Shown: positions 17,526 to 27,348, counted from the first letter of the stretch. The stretch is 64,000 nt of DNA from CAYRGS01 sp964423875 (GCA_964423875.1 CAYRGS010000001.1:49715-113714), one strand, 5' to 3'. Notes: generated by a model not told the origin, from the sequence alone. Numbers and translations: made by a program.

Positions 17526-18187
17526 ATGACCAAACATAAAAAACAAAAATATCTACATCCACTCCATTTTTTAAAGGACGGGTATATGACAATTCCATTG
17601 GGTGTCTAAGAATTGGTGGATGCGTCCAATGTCTTAATAACTAATAAATGCTATGCTCAAGCACTCTCTCTTTCAGTTATAGCATTAGAAGAATGTGGGA
17701 GATTATTTATATTTGATTCTTTAGTTTTCATGAGAAATAAAAAAAATGACTATCATAAAAAAAGTTCAATCTCTCATATAGATAAGTTGAATCGGCCCAA
17801 TTTTGCATTAGTCTACTCATGAATATGTCGAAATTTGATGATAGATCTCATGATGATGAAACAAAAGAGGATTTCTCGAAAGCAATTCAAATCGGACTAT
17901 TAAATTTTCATAAGGAATATAAAAGTCTCAGAGATAAGTTATCCGGCAATGATATCTGTCAATTGGACTCACTTAAACAGAAAGGTTCTTATTCTTCACA
18001 CTTCAATCATAAATTCGTTATTCCTTCATCGGTCATTGATAAAGAATTATGCGTGTCTATTAACAAACTTGCTAATAGTTTATCAGCAAACATAAGATTC
18101 ATTTTGAATAAGGAAGTAGTTGAGAATTTCATTTCTTTTTCTGCATCTGTTAGAAACAGTTATAATGAGGTGATGGAAAGTGATTGA
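17526..18187 (+). pseudogene. AbiV-like abortive infection protein, broken
   Basis: An AT-rich frame from ATG 17526 resembles AbiV-family phage-defence proteins, with the hallmark segment YAQALSLSVIALEECGRL at about 17649-17702. It is interrupted by an in-frame TAA at 17607-17609. The frame then ends at TGA 17820-17822, which overlaps an ATG (17819) opening a second frame of 122 codons (17819-18187) carrying the rest of the domain. Initiation could still occur at TTG 17613. Base composition differs sharply from all neighbours, indicating foreign origin. Two lesions make a pseudogene the best reading, though a coupled two-ORF form cannot be excluded. Confidence 0.6.
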
Positions 18188-18379
18188 AGCTTTAATTGAG
18201 ATTCCGTCACATGGATATAATTAATGTGACCTGTCCGTCATTCTTTTCTTTTTACCTCTATAAGAATTCCTAAAAGTCTATTTCACGGGTAATATAAGAT
18301 TTAGTATTCGAACTTACCTCCTTGCTGAAACAATTAGTTATCATGGAGTAGTTTTGAGAAGATTAATACTTGAGTCAGT
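18188..18379. other. AT-rich non-coding end of the foreign island
   Basis: The stretch lies between the AbiV-like remnant and the convergent nitroreductase. It is very AT-rich and contains no supported gene. Confidence 0.5.
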
Positions 18380-18814
18380 TCAGACTGGTTCGGCAATAAA
18401 AACTGGAATCTTTCGGGATGTTTTGGCTTGATAATCGGTATAGGGTGGATACGCTTTTACACTGATATTCCACAAACGCTCACGTTCTTGATTGTCTGTG
18501 ACCTCTCGAACTCGCATTTTGAATGTCTCGGTTTTGTCGCGCATTTCCACATCTGGATTTGCTCTGAGGTTGCATACCCACACGGGATTTTTTAGACGCC
18601 CGCCATAAGAACCTATCAACACATAACTGTTTTCCACTTTAACCCGCATCAGTGGAATTTTTCGTATTGCGCCCGTTTTGTTACCCACATGCGTGACGAT
18701 TATGCACGGCAGGCCGGTGTCTTTTAAGGTGGTACCTTCGGTGCCTCCGCTACTTTCATACAATTCTACTTGTTCACGCACCCAATCTAACGTGGGTGGA
18801 ATGTATTCTGTCAT
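18380..18814 (-). CDS. Deazaflavin (F420)-dependent nitroreductase-like protein
   Basis: The 144-residue protein belongs to the Ddn/DUF385 split-barrel family (nitroreductase family deazaflavin-dependent oxidoreductase). Typical segments are LPCIIVTHVGNKTGAIRKIP, YVLIGSYGG and NPVWVCNLRANPDVEM. Family members use coenzyme F420 or bind other substrates. The ATG at 18814 is preferred to an upstream frame extension because MTEYIPPTLDWVREQVE is the usual family N-terminus. Its GC content is lower than that of most neighbours, so it probably arrived with the adjacent AT-rich DNA. Confidence 0.82.
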   Translation of the reverse strand: MTEYIPPTLDWVREQVELYESSGGTEGTTLKDTGLPCIIVTHVGNKTGAIRKIPLMRVKVENSYVLIGSYGGRLKNPVWVCNLRANPDVEMRDKTETFKMRVREVTDNQERERLWNISVKAYPPYTDYQAKTSRKIPVFIAEPV

Positions 18815-18896
18815 GGATTTTCCTACCCAAATGGAAAATGCAAATACCACTTACTAAGGTTGATGGGAAATTCGCGCTCAATCCCACGCCTCCAGG

Positions 18897-19862
18897 TTAC
18901 TCGTCAAGACCAATCTCCCTGAGGGCCCTTCGGTACACGAGGGAGCCGGCGTCCGGCCCCTTGACGTGGAGCTCCTCGGTCAGGTCGAGCGGCAGGTCCT
19001 GCGGCTGCTGGTTTTCTACGATCAGCCGGTCCTGCTCCGCGACGAGATCCAGGAACTTTTCGTTCCCGCCGTCCTTCTCGATGTCGTGGGGGTGGTTCCG
19101 GGTGATCAAGAATATCCGGGTGCACTCGTCGGCCGATACGGGCGTGCAAACGAAATTGAGCGCCTCGGTTTTTCCGTCCTCCTCGACTTTCGTGAGAATG
19201 ATGGAAAACGGCAGGACCAGCCGGTAGTAGTTCGTGTGCGCGATCCCGTGGAGCCCGTCGGGTGGGTTCGAAAATTCAAACTTGATCTCTTCCCCCTCCC
19301 TGACGACGTCCACTCCGGGAGACTCGGGGCGGCTGCGGTCTCCCAGGATGCCTTCGTGAATCCAGGCGAAATGGGAGTAATCGATGGAGTTCTCGATGGC
19401 GCGGGCGGCGCTGCACTTCCAGTTTCGCTGGTCCGCAGCGGTCACATGGTGGCTCGGGTCCTCCAGGGAGGGAAGGTTGGGAATGGGCGCCCGGGGCTCA
19501 TCGGACATGCAGACCCAGACAATCCCGTAACGCTCCTGTGCCTGGTAGCGGGTGAGGCACGCCTTTTTGGGAATGGGGTGCTCCGGCGGGATGGAAGGGA
19601 TGCGGGTGCACTTTCCATCGGCGTTGTAGGTCCAGCCGTGGTACGCACAGACGATTTCCTCGCCCTCTATCCGGCCCAGCGAGATCGGCGTCCCGCGGTG
19701 AATGCAGAGGTCGGAGAATGCCTCCACCCGATCCCCCAGCCGGCAGATCACGATCTGTTCATCGAGAAGCGTCGCGGCGTACGGCCGGTCCCTCACGTTT
19801 TCGGCCAAGGTAACCGGGTGCCAATACGTTCTCGCCATGGGCCAAAGATCGGCTTCGCGCAT
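18897..19862 (-). CDS. Rieske [2Fe-2S] ring-hydroxylating oxygenase, paralogue 2
   Basis: The 322-residue oxygenase is closely related to the one at 3912-4889, with the same Rieske block (LCIHRGTPISLG ... CAYHGWTYN) and catalytic iron block (ENSIDYSHFAWIHEG). An ATG also occurs at 19871, but GGAGGGGG touches it directly. The same ribosome site is well spaced (9 bases) from the ATG at 19862, so 19862 is chosen. The gene stands alone with no reductase or ferredoxin neighbour. A 354-base divergent region separates it from the decayed SDR. Confidence 0.92.
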   Translation of the reverse strand: MREADLWPMARTYWHPVTLAENVRDRPYAATLLDEQIVICRLGDRVEAFSDLCIHRGTPISLGRIEGEEIVCAYHGWTYNADGKCTRIPSIPPEHPIPKKACLTRYQAQERYGIVWVCMSDEPRAPIPNLPSLEDPSHHVTAADQRNWKCSAARAIENSIDYSHFAWIHEGILGDRSRPESPGVDVVREGEEIKFEFSNPPDGLHGIAHTNYYRLVLPFSIILTKVEEDGKTEALNFVCTPVSADECTRIFLITRNHPHDIEKDGGNEKFLDLVAEQDRLIVENQQPQDLPLDLTEELHVKGPDAGSLVYRRALREIGLDE

Positions 19863-20216
19863 TTTCTCCATCCCCCTCCGGGCACTCTTGCGGTGTCTGT
19901 CCCCCTTCGGTCAATCGCCGACCCGAGCGCTGGAAGACATTTCCCGGATAGCCAATCATTCATCATACCATGGGGGGTGCCCCACCGGCTTCAATAGAGC
20001 GACAGTTCTTGTAAGGCCTAATAGGAAGAAGCATTAAAGGCAGACATTCTTAGAAAGCATCGGCATGGGTTTTATGAGAATTGTTCGCCTGACTTCATGA
20101 TAGCTGTTTCCTCGAAACATTACCCGGTATGATAACATCAGCCTAAGCTCGAGAGGAAGACGTTCCGAGTCCTGGTTGAGACGCGATTTCTCGTTCATGG
20201 ATTTTGGGAGGACGTC
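19863..20216. other. Divergent intergenic region
   Basis: These 354 bases lie between the Rieske gene (minus) and the SDR remnant (plus). They should hold the Rieske promoter and probably the former SDR promoter. No gene or repeat was recognised. Confidence 0.45.
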
Positions 20217-20957
20217 ATGCGTCTGGCGAACCAGGTCGCTATCGTTACAGGCGCGGGCCTTTTGCCGCGAAGGGGCCAAAGTCGTGTTGGTGTCGGAGGT
20301 CGCCTTCGAGGTGGAATCCGTGAGCGCGGATCTGAAGGCGCAAGGATTCCCAGCCTTGGGAATTTGTGCGGATGTGAGGGATGAGCAGAGCATCCGGGCC
20401 CTTTTCCAAAGGACACGGGAGGCCTTCGACGAGGTCGACATTCTGGTCAACTGCGCGGGAGTCATGCTCGTGAAACCCGTACAGGATATGGATCCGGAAG
20501 AATGGGACAACCTGATCCGGATTAACCTTCGGGGTCCGTATCTCTGCTGCCGGGAGGCGCTGAGCGGAATGATTCCCCGCAGACGTGGCGTGATCCTGAA
20601 CGTGACCTCGAATCTGGGTTCCGCGGGTTTCCAGCTGGTGACCGCATATTGCGCCTCGAAGGTCGGTCTCGAGGGGTTTACACAGGCCCTGGCCTTGGAG
20701 GTGAAGCCCCACGGCATCCGCGTCAACGCCATTCGTCCGGGCGGTGTGGCCCGACGGCGATGGGGATAGACAGCATGAAGAAGCTCGCCGGCGTCCTGGA
20801 AATCCCCGATGAGGAATGGGACGCGGCGGACACCCTCTGCGAGCCCGCCGTCTTCCTCGCTTCCGATGAAGGGGTGGAGATCACCGGCCAGTCCATCGAT
20901 TCTAAGGAGTGGCGGGCGGAGAGGTCTCGGGGCCCGCGCGCGCCGGGGAGCGCGTAA
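20217..20957 (+). pseudogene. Short-chain dehydrogenase, decayed
   Basis: The gene starts normally (MRLANQVAIVTGAG from ATG 20217). The rest of the glycine-rich cofactor loop is missing: after about 20260 the sense continues in another frame as AFCREGAKVVL, so roughly nine codons and the frame are lost. The middle is good SDR sequence with VDILVNCAGV, LNVTSNLGSAG and the catalytic YCASK. Near 20757 a second shift moves the C-terminal part (SDEGVEITGQSID) into a third frame. Losing the NAD(P)-binding motif as well as the frame argues for real decay rather than a sequencing slip. Confidence 0.85.
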
Positions 20958-21083
20958 TTCTCAAGGCGGAAGGGTGACCGGATCACAAGTGTAGCGCCGC
21001 GAGAAAGCGCCGCTGAAGAAATTCCACGTTGCCATCGGGCTCGATGGCCGCGCGCCTCCGTCAAAGGGGGAGGGGGAGAGACG

Positions 21084-23393
21084 ATGGCGGATCAGACAAG
21101 CATCGGGGCCAATTATGAGCGGGGCGACGGTTACGAAAAGGCGACGGGAATGGCGGCCTACGGGCCGGACGTGACCGCTCCCCGGATGCTCCACGCCAAG
21201 ATCCTGAGAAGCCCCCATCCCCACGCCAAGGTCCTTCATGTTGATTTGGAGCCGGCCAAGCGGCTGGCGGGCGTGCGCGCGGCGGTTTCGGGGAAGGATT
21301 TCCCCGACGCGGTGTGGGGGACTCGCCTCGAGGACCGGCCCGTTTACGCTGTGGACCAGGTCCGTTTCGTGGGAGAGCCAGTGGCCGGGGTCGCCGCCAT
21401 CGACGAGGACGCGGCCCTCGAAGCCCTGAGCCTGATCCGCGTGGAGTACGAGGAGCTTCCCGCCGTTTTCGACATGGAAGAGGCCATGGCCCCCGACGCC
21501 CCCCTTCTCCACCCGGACCTCGGCGAATACGAGATCCAGAGCAATATCTTCACCCCGATCCCGGGCACGAACATCTGCAACCACTTCGAGTTCAGTTTGG
21601 GAAACGTAGAGGAAGGGTTCCGGAAATCGGACCTTGTATTCGAGGACACGTTCCATATCCCCATGGTCCAGCACTGTCCCCTGGAGCCCCACGCCTGCAT
21701 CGCCCAGCTTTCCCCCCAGGGCAGGCTCACAATTTGGACCACGACGCAAGGTCTGTACGTGACGCGGGAGCAGGTGGCCCAGGCCCTGGGCCTTTCCCAG
21801 AGCGACGTGCGGGTCATCTGCACCTGGGTGGGCGGGGCCTTCGGCGGCAAGATCAGTGCGGTCGTCGAGACCCTGGCGGGGGCCCTGGCCATGCACAGCG
21901 GCCGCCTCCCCGTCCGCCTCGAGCTCACCCGCGAGGAGGAGTTCGTCGCGACGTTCGTCCGCCAGCCCCTCAAGGTCATCTACAAGACCGGCGTGATGCG
22001 GAACGGGGACATGGTGGCCCGGGAGGTCCGGTGCTTCTGGGACACAGGGGCGTACGGTGAGTATGAGATCGCTGTTTCCCGGTACGCGGGTTTCTGCTCC
22101 AACGGGCCTTACCGCATCCCCAACGTCCGGGTGGACTCCTCCTGCGTTTACACCAACAACCCCGTGTCTGGTGCATACCGAGGATTCGGTGTGCCGGAGA
22201 CGTGTTTTGGCTACGAGGGGCAGCTCGACCGCATCGCCCGGGAGCTCGGGATGGGACCCGTCGAGCTCAGGCTCCGCAACGGCGTGGAGGACGGGGACGT
22301 CAGCACGACGGGGGAAACCCTGGATTCTGTGGGTCTCAAGGAATGCATCCAGCGGGCAGTCGGACCGCTCAACAGGAAGGATCAGCCGGCACTCTCAGGG
22401 AAGCGGCGCGGATGGGGGATCGCCTGCATGTGGAAATTCTCCGTCCCGACGGCCCACGTCATGTCGGTGATCAAGGTGAACGAAGACGGGAGCGTGGCCC
22501 TGCTCACCAGCGCCGTGGAACACGGCCAGGGAGCCCACACGGCGCTCAGGCAGATCGCGGCCGAAGCCCTTGGGGTCGAGCCCGGTCGGATATCCGTGAT
22601 CCAGCCCGACACCGCGACGGCACCTTACGGCTGGGAGACCGCCTCCAGCAAGACCACATTCTTCGATGGGAACGCCATCTGCCGGGCGGCCGATGACGTC
22701 AAGGTCCAACTTTTCCAGGCGGCGGCGGTCCTTTTGGAGGCGGCCCCCGAGGACCTCGACACCCGGGACGGACGGGTCTTCACCCGGGCCGCCCCCGACC
22801 GGTTCGTGACCTTCGCCGACGTCGCCATGGGGGTCTTCAAGCCCGACGGCGGATTCATCGGGGGACCGATCATCGGCCGGGGCCACTACACGCCGCTGCC
22901 GTCCTCGCCGGCCGACGCCGAATCGGGCATGGGCCGGAAACCTGCGTCCTTCTGGATGTACGCCGCCCAGGGGGCCGAGGTCGAGGTGGACGAGGAGACC
23001 GGGGAGGTGCGCCTCCTCAAGCTGACCGCGGCCCACGACGTCGGCAAGGCGATCAACCCCCAGGGCTGTGCCGGGCAGATCGAGGGGGCCTTGGCGCAGG
23101 GTCTGGGGACGGCCCTGTTCGAAGAGATGCGTCTCGATGGCGGGGCCGTTGTGAACGCGAACTTCGGCGATTACAAAATCCCCTGCGCCCTCGACATGCC
23201 GTCTCTGGTCCCGATGGTCGTCGAGGAGCCTCACCCCGACGGCCCTTACGGGGCCAAGGGGGTCGGCGAGCCCGGTCTCGCCCCGACGGCCGCGGCCATC
23301 GCCAACGCCGTCTACGACGCCATCGGTGTTCAGATCCGGTCCCTTCCCTTCACGCCGGAACGGGTGCTCCGGGCGATCCAGGAGCAGAGGTAA
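21084..23393 (+). CDS. Molybdopterin-binding catalytic subunit, xanthine dehydrogenase family
   Basis: The 769-residue subunit resembles CoxL/HcrA-type hydroxylases. Motifs are GGAFGGKISAV (about residue 250), AYRGFGVPE (about 355) and GAKGVGEPGL with the catalytic Glu near the C-terminus. The active-site loop AYRGFG is neither the CO dehydrogenase form I AYRCSFR nor form II AYRGAGR, so an aldehyde or N-heterocycle hydroxylase is more likely. A GGGGGAGAG ribosome site precedes the ATG. No FAD or 2Fe-2S subunit gene is adjacent; partners must be elsewhere. It is a paralogue of the gene at 61472-63790. Confidence 0.92.
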   Translation: MADQTSIGANYERGDGYEKATGMAAYGPDVTAPRMLHAKILRSPHPHAKVLHVDLEPAKRLAGVRAAVSGKDFPDAVWGTRLEDRPVYAVDQVRFVGEPVAGVAAIDEDAALEALSLIRVEYEELPAVFDMEEAMAPDAPLLHPDLGEYEIQSNIFTPIPGTNICNHFEFSLGNVEEGFRKSDLVFEDTFHIPMVQHCPLEPHACIAQLSPQGRLTIWTTTQGLYVTREQVAQALGLSQSDVRVICTWVGGAFGGKISAVVETLAGALAMHSGRLPVRLELTREEEFVATFVRQPLKVIYKTGVMRNGDMVAREVRCFWDTGAYGEYEIAVSRYAGFCSNGPYRIPNVRVDSSCVYTNNPVSGAYRGFGVPETCFGYEGQLDRIARELGMGPVELRLRNGVEDGDVSTTGETLDSVGLKECIQRAVGPLNRKDQPALSGKRRGWGIACMWKFSVPTAHVMSVIKVNEDGSVALLTSAVEHGQGAHTALRQIAAEALGVEPGRISVIQPDTATAPYGWETASSKTTFFDGNAICRAADDVKVQLFQAAAVLLEAAPEDLDTRDGRVFTRAAPDRFVTFADVAMGVFKPDGGFIGGPIIGRGHYTPLPSSPADAESGMGRKPASFWMYAAQGAEVEVDEETGEVRLLKLTAAHDVGKAINPQGCAGQIEGALAQGLGTALFEEMRLDGGAVVNANFGDYKIPCALDMPSLVPMVVEEPHPDGPYGAKGVGEPGLAPTAAAIANAVYDAIGVQIRSLPFTPERVLRAIQEQR

Positions 23394-24009
23394 GTCGTGG
23401 GCGTCTAGAACGACTTCTGCGCGGACGGGGGATTTCTGGACTGGGCCTATGGACCCAAGGGCTTTCGGATGGACGAGATCCAGGCCATGGTCCCCCGGCT
23501 GGAAGGGCTCCTGGAGGCCGTCCGCAGCGCGGGGATCCTTCCGGTCTTCATCCAGTCTTACTATGACGATTGTTACCTCAGCGACGCGATGGTGGAGATG
23601 ATGCGGGCGGACAGTCGGGACCTTCCCCTCTGCCTGAAGGGGAGCTGGGGGGCGGATTTCTACCGGGTCCGGCCCGAAGAAGGGGGGGGGGGGGAATCGT
23701 CGTCAACAAGCACCGCTTCAACGCCTTCGAGGGGACCGACCTAGACCTGATCCTGCGAAACCACAACGTGCGGACCCTGGTGATGACGGGGGTGGCCACG
23801 AACGTGTGCGTCGAATCCACGCTTCGGGCGGGGTTTTTTTCAAGAATTACTACATCGTATGCCCCCGGGACTGTGTGGCGACGTACAACCCCACCCTCCA
23901 CGAGGCGACCCTGGAGAACATTTCCTACTATTTCGGGGTGGTCACGGAGAGCGAGGCGCTCGGCCGATGCTGGGTGTCCGAGGCCGTTCTCCAAAAGGAG
24001 GGGGCGTGA
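23394..24009 (+). pseudogene. Isochorismatase-family hydrolase, decayed
   Basis: Right after the Mo subunit stop, the sequence reads as an isochorismatase-type cysteine hydrolase lacking its first residues. A TAG (23407-23409) stands where the family has Gln of DVQNDF. The frame breaks again at a run of 12 G (about 23683) and at a run of 7 T (about 23830). Between breaks the protein is normal, with VMTGVATNVCVEST containing the nucleophile Cys. The intact relative is at 37793-38446. Homopolymer sites could be assembly errors, but the nonsense codon and missing N-terminus suggest genuine decay. Confidence 0.8.
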
Positions 24010-24170
24010 GAGGGAGGCCGATGATCCTTTTGGATCACGCCGGGCAGGTCCGGTATAATGCGCCCGATTTCCGTGAAAGAGCCATCGTTCGCTGAGCGGC
24101 GGGAGGATGCGCGGCGGGCCGATCCCCGCCCGCGCCGCGGGCTGAAAGAAGACAAGCCGAGGGAGACGAG

Positions 24171-25919
24171 ATGAGCGAGGTCAAGAGCGAAGTTCGAGAC
24201 GGGATGCGGATCGACTGGGACGTGCCGATCGAGATGGACGACGGATTGGTCTTGCGGGCCGATGTCTACCGTCCCGTCGCGGAGGGCCGGCGCCCGGTCA
24301 TCCTGACCTACGGCCCCTACGCCAAGGGTCTCTCCTTCCAGGAGGGCTACACGGATCAATGGGACCGGATGGTCGAAGAGCACCCGGACATCCCAGCGGG
24401 CTCGACCAATAAGTACCAAAGCTGGGAGGTTGTAGATCCGGAGAAGTGGGCGACGGATGGTTACGTCTGCGTGCGGGCAGATTCCAGAGGCGCTGGCCGC
24501 ACACCGGGGTATATCGACCACTTTTCTCCCCGGGAGACGAAGGATTTCTACAATTGCATTGAGTGGGCAGGGGTCCAGCCGTGGAGCAATGGCAAGGTGG
24601 GCCTGAACGGTATCTCCTACTATGCGATGAACCAGTGGGAGGTAGCCTCGCTTCAGCCTCCCCACTTGACAGCGATGTGTATTTGGGAGGGTGCTGCTGA
24701 CTGGTACCGCGACAGTACACACCACGGCGGTATCCTCTGCCAATTTTGGGAGAACTGGTACGACATGCAGGTCAAGACCGTCCAGTATGGCCTTGGCGAA
24801 CGGGGTCCGCACAGCCGAGTTACCGGCGAGCTTGTATGTGGCCCGGAAACGCTGTCTGAGGAGGAGTTGGCGAAGAACCGTTGCGACCTAGGCAATGAGA
24901 TCCTCGCACACCCGCTTGATGATGACTACCACAAAGGGCGATCGCCGGTCTGGGACAAGGTTGCTGTCCCCTTCCTCACCGCGGGGAACTGGGGGGGGCA
25001 GGGGCTTCACCTTCGCGGAAACGTCGAGGGATTCGTCCGCTCTACTTCCGAGCAGAAGTGGATCGAAATCCACGGGATTGAGCATTGGACGCATTTCTAC
25101 ACCGACTACGGCGTCCGCCTCCAGAAGCGATTCTTCGACTACTTCCTCAAGGGTCTCGACAACGGTTGGGCGGACCAGCCGGCCGTCCAGCTCCAGGTCC
25201 GCCGGATCGACGGCTTCAAAGAGCGCATGGAGGGGGAGTGGCCCATCGCCCGGACCCGATGGACCCGCTTTCATCTCAACCCCACCGACCTCAGCCTTAG
25301 TCCAGAGCCGCCGGCCGAGGGACAGGTCGAGTTAGATGCTCTGGGTGATGGTGTTACCTTCACCTCAGCCCCGCTCGAGGGGGAAACGGAGATCACTGGA
25401 CCCTCCGCGGCCCGGCTGGTCGTGTCTTCCTCGACGGCCGACGCAGACCTTTTTCTCGTCCTGCGTGTGTTTGACCCCGACGGGGAGGAGGTAGTCTTCC
25501 AAGGGGCCATCGACCCACACACGCCGATCAGCCAGGGCTGGCTGCGCGCGTCGCACCGAAAGCTTGACCCCAGCCTCAGCACCGATTACCGGCCCTATCA
25601 CACCCATGACGAGAAACAGCCGCTGACGCCTGGAGAGGCAGTTGTACTGGATGTGGAAATCTGGCCGACCTCCATCGTTGTGCCGGCCGGCCACCGGATC
25701 GCTCTAACGGTGCGCGGGAAAGACTACGAGTATGCCGGTGAAAGTGGGGGAACGCTCGGGACGATGAAGAACGAGTTCAAGGGGTGTGGGCCGTTCCTGC
25801 ATGACGATCCGCGTGACCGCCCGGCGGAGATTTTCGGTGGCAAAACAACCCTTCACATGGGTCCTGGCCAAGTTGCCTACGTCCTTCTTCCGATAATCCC
25901 GCCGAAAGAAGGCGCCTAG
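24171..25919 (+). CDS. CocE/NonD family serine hydrolase
   Basis: The 582-residue alpha/beta hydrolase belongs to the cocaine esterase/X-Pro dipeptidyl peptidase (S15) type. The N-terminal hydrolase domain shows VCVRADSRGAGRTPG, the nucleophile elbow GLNGISYYAMNQW (Ser in GISY) and GIEHWTHFYTDYG with the likely catalytic His. The C-terminal half is the jelly-roll domain typical of the family (SSTADADLFLVLRVFDPDG). A likely ester- or amide-cleaving enzyme; no signal peptide is visible. Start ATG at 24171 with AGGGAGACGAG upstream. It stands between a pseudogene and convergent peptidase genes. Confidence 0.9.
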   Translation: MSEVKSEVRDGMRIDWDVPIEMDDGLVLRADVYRPVAEGRRPVILTYGPYAKGLSFQEGYTDQWDRMVEEHPDIPAGSTNKYQSWEVVDPEKWATDGYVCVRADSRGAGRTPGYIDHFSPRETKDFYNCIEWAGVQPWSNGKVGLNGISYYAMNQWEVASLQPPHLTAMCIWEGAADWYRDSTHHGGILCQFWENWYDMQVKTVQYGLGERGPHSRVTGELVCGPETLSEEELAKNRCDLGNEILAHPLDDDYHKGRSPVWDKVAVPFLTAGNWGGQGLHLRGNVEGFVRSTSEQKWIEIHGIEHWTHFYTDYGVRLQKRFFDYFLKGLDNGWADQPAVQLQVRRIDGFKERMEGEWPIARTRWTRFHLNPTDLSLSPEPPAEGQVELDALGDGVTFTSAPLEGETEITGPSAARLVVSSSTADADLFLVLRVFDPDGEEVVFQGAIDPHTPISQGWLRASHRKLDPSLSTDYRPYHTHDEKQPLTPGEAVVLDVEIWPTSIVVPAGHRIALTVRGKDYEYAGESGGTLGTMKNEFKGCGPFLHDDPRDRPAEIFGGKTTLHMGPGQVAYVLLPIIPPKEGA

Positions 25920-26095
25920 CCGGGTATCTGACTAGCCGGAAGCACAGCATCGCGGGGGCCACTCATTCTAGGGTGCCCCTGCGGCATTTGCCCTCTTACG
26001 CGAAATGAGGATGGGGCGGACATCTTGGCCGCCTTCCGAAGGTGGGTGGGAGGGTCGGCCAACTCTCTTCCGCTCTACCATGAAGTCCACGAATT
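25920..26095. other. Intergenic space between convergent genes
   Basis: The 176 bases between the CocE-type hydrolase and the M24 gene contain no supported gene and no clear hairpin terminator. Confidence 0.4.
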
Positions 26096-27313
26096 TTACT
26101 CCCAATACCGCCATGGGCATTCATTCAAACTGACCAGGCCGTCCTTCGTCACGTGGTACATGTTCTCCACGCAAGCCGTGCCGAACTCGTATCGAACCAG
26201 CATTGGCTCGAAGCAGAACACCATGTCCTCTTCCAGAACTGCCTCATTCTTTGGGTTGATCGAGGGGGGGACGTGGGAGAATGTGCTGATGCCGTGACCG
26301 CGAAAGTAGAGGTAGTCCTCGACCCCTGCTTCCCGGGCTACCTCGATGCCGACCTTCGCTAGGTCACAGATGCGGATGCCCGCCTTCGCCTCGGCCAGGA
26401 CCACCTCGACGATGGCGATCTGCGCCTCCATGAAATCCCGCTGCACTTTGGAGGGTCCGCCCGCAACCGTTTGTCGGGAGGCATCGCTGGTGTATCCCTT
26501 ATAGACTCCGCCCAAATCAGCGAAGACCCAATCACCTTTCTGGAGCCTCCGATTTACAGGGGGGACGTGCTTAAAACCGGCCCGAGGTCCGGAGGAAAGC
26601 GCCATCGGGAAGTTTCCACCTTCGGCCCCGTTGCGGAACAGCGCTTCCATCGCGAGGCCTGAGAGTTCGAATTCGCTTACCCCCGGTTTGGCGTTGACCA
26701 TCGCGGCGTGAAGGGCCTCGTCGACGATCAGAGCGCTCTCTTTCAGGACCTGGACCTCGGCGGGGCTTTTGATCGTCATCGCCTCGGCGACGATCTTACC
26801 CGCGTCCGAAAGCCCAGCTCCGGGCAGGACCCGTTCGATCGGCTCCTTCAGAGCCGCCGCAGCGTCACCCGAAAGGGCGATCTTTCCACTATCCAGACCC
26901 CGATTGCTTAGGACCTCAGCCAGGTGGTCGAAGACCGAGGCGGCGTCCGGGGCCGTCCGGGGGTGCGCGGTGCACCGAACGTCCTGCATCCAGACATGCT
27001 GGATGCCCGAGTGCATCGGTTCGCCGTGGAAGACCGAGTTGGTGATGAAGGCTGGCTCTCCCTCCAGGGGGATGACACAGAGGTTGTCACCTTTATAGTA
27101 GTCCTCGAAGTTGGTCAGGTAGCGGATAGGTCCGCGGTCTCCCCGGGTTCCGTAGACTACCAAGGCATCGAAACCGTGCATACGCATCTTGTCCCGCATG
27201 CGCTCGATGCGCGCCGCGTATTCCTCTATGGGGAAAGGCAGATCCATCCACTTTTTCCGGTCCTCAAGATCGAACGGAACCTTCCCCCAACCGTAAGGCA
27301 TCTTCGTTGTCAT
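26096..27313 (-). CDS. M24 family metallopeptidase (Xaa-Pro/creatinase type), copy 1
   Basis: The 405-residue protein has an N-terminal creatinase-like domain and a C-terminal pita-bread metallopeptidase domain. Metal ligands are visible in VFADLGGVYKGYTSDASR (two Asp), GHGISTFSHVPP (His), FCFEPML (Glu) and CVENMYHVT (Glu). Such enzymes cleave Xaa-Pro bonds or C-N bonds of small molecules (creatinase, ectoine hydrolase); the present substrate is open. It is followed 35 bases on by an M28 peptidase gene on the same strand, read first. A second M24 gene is at 39466-40689. Confidence 0.9.
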   Translation of the reverse strand: MTTKMPYGWGKVPFDLEDRKKWMDLPFPIEEYAARIERMRDKMRMHGFDALVVYGTRGDRGPIRYLTNFEDYYKGDNLCVIPLEGEPAFITNSVFHGEPMHSGIQHVWMQDVRCTAHPRTAPDAASVFDHLAEVLSNRGLDSGKIALSGDAAAALKEPIERVLPGAGLSDAGKIVAEAMTIKSPAEVQVLKESALIVDEALHAAMVNAKPGVSEFELSGLAMEALFRNGAEGGNFPMALSSGPRAGFKHVPPVNRRLQKGDWVFADLGGVYKGYTSDASRQTVAGGPSKVQRDFMEAQIAIVEVVLAEAKAGIRICDLAKVGIEVAREAGVEDYLYFRGHGISTFSHVPPSINPKNEAVLEEDMVFCFEPMLVRYEFGTACVENMYHVTKDGLVSLNECPWRYWE

Positions 27314-27348
27314 CTGGAATCTCCCAAAGCGAATTTTGGTGTTTCTTT

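Noticed and set aside
17819..17822. ATGA overlap in the AbiV-like region as programmed coupling or frameshifting
   Set aside because: An additional in-frame TAA upstream and the absence of a slippery sequence favour decay, though coupling is not fully excluded.
21084..23393. Form I CO dehydrogenase large subunit (CoxL)
   Set aside because: The active-site loop is AYRGFG rather than AYRCSFR, and no coxM/coxS genes are adjacent.
23407..23409. TAG codon in the isochorismatase remnant read as pyrrolysine
   Set aside because: The position is a Gln codon (CAG) in relatives, and the gene has further frameshifts and lacks its start; simple nonsense mutation is sufficient.
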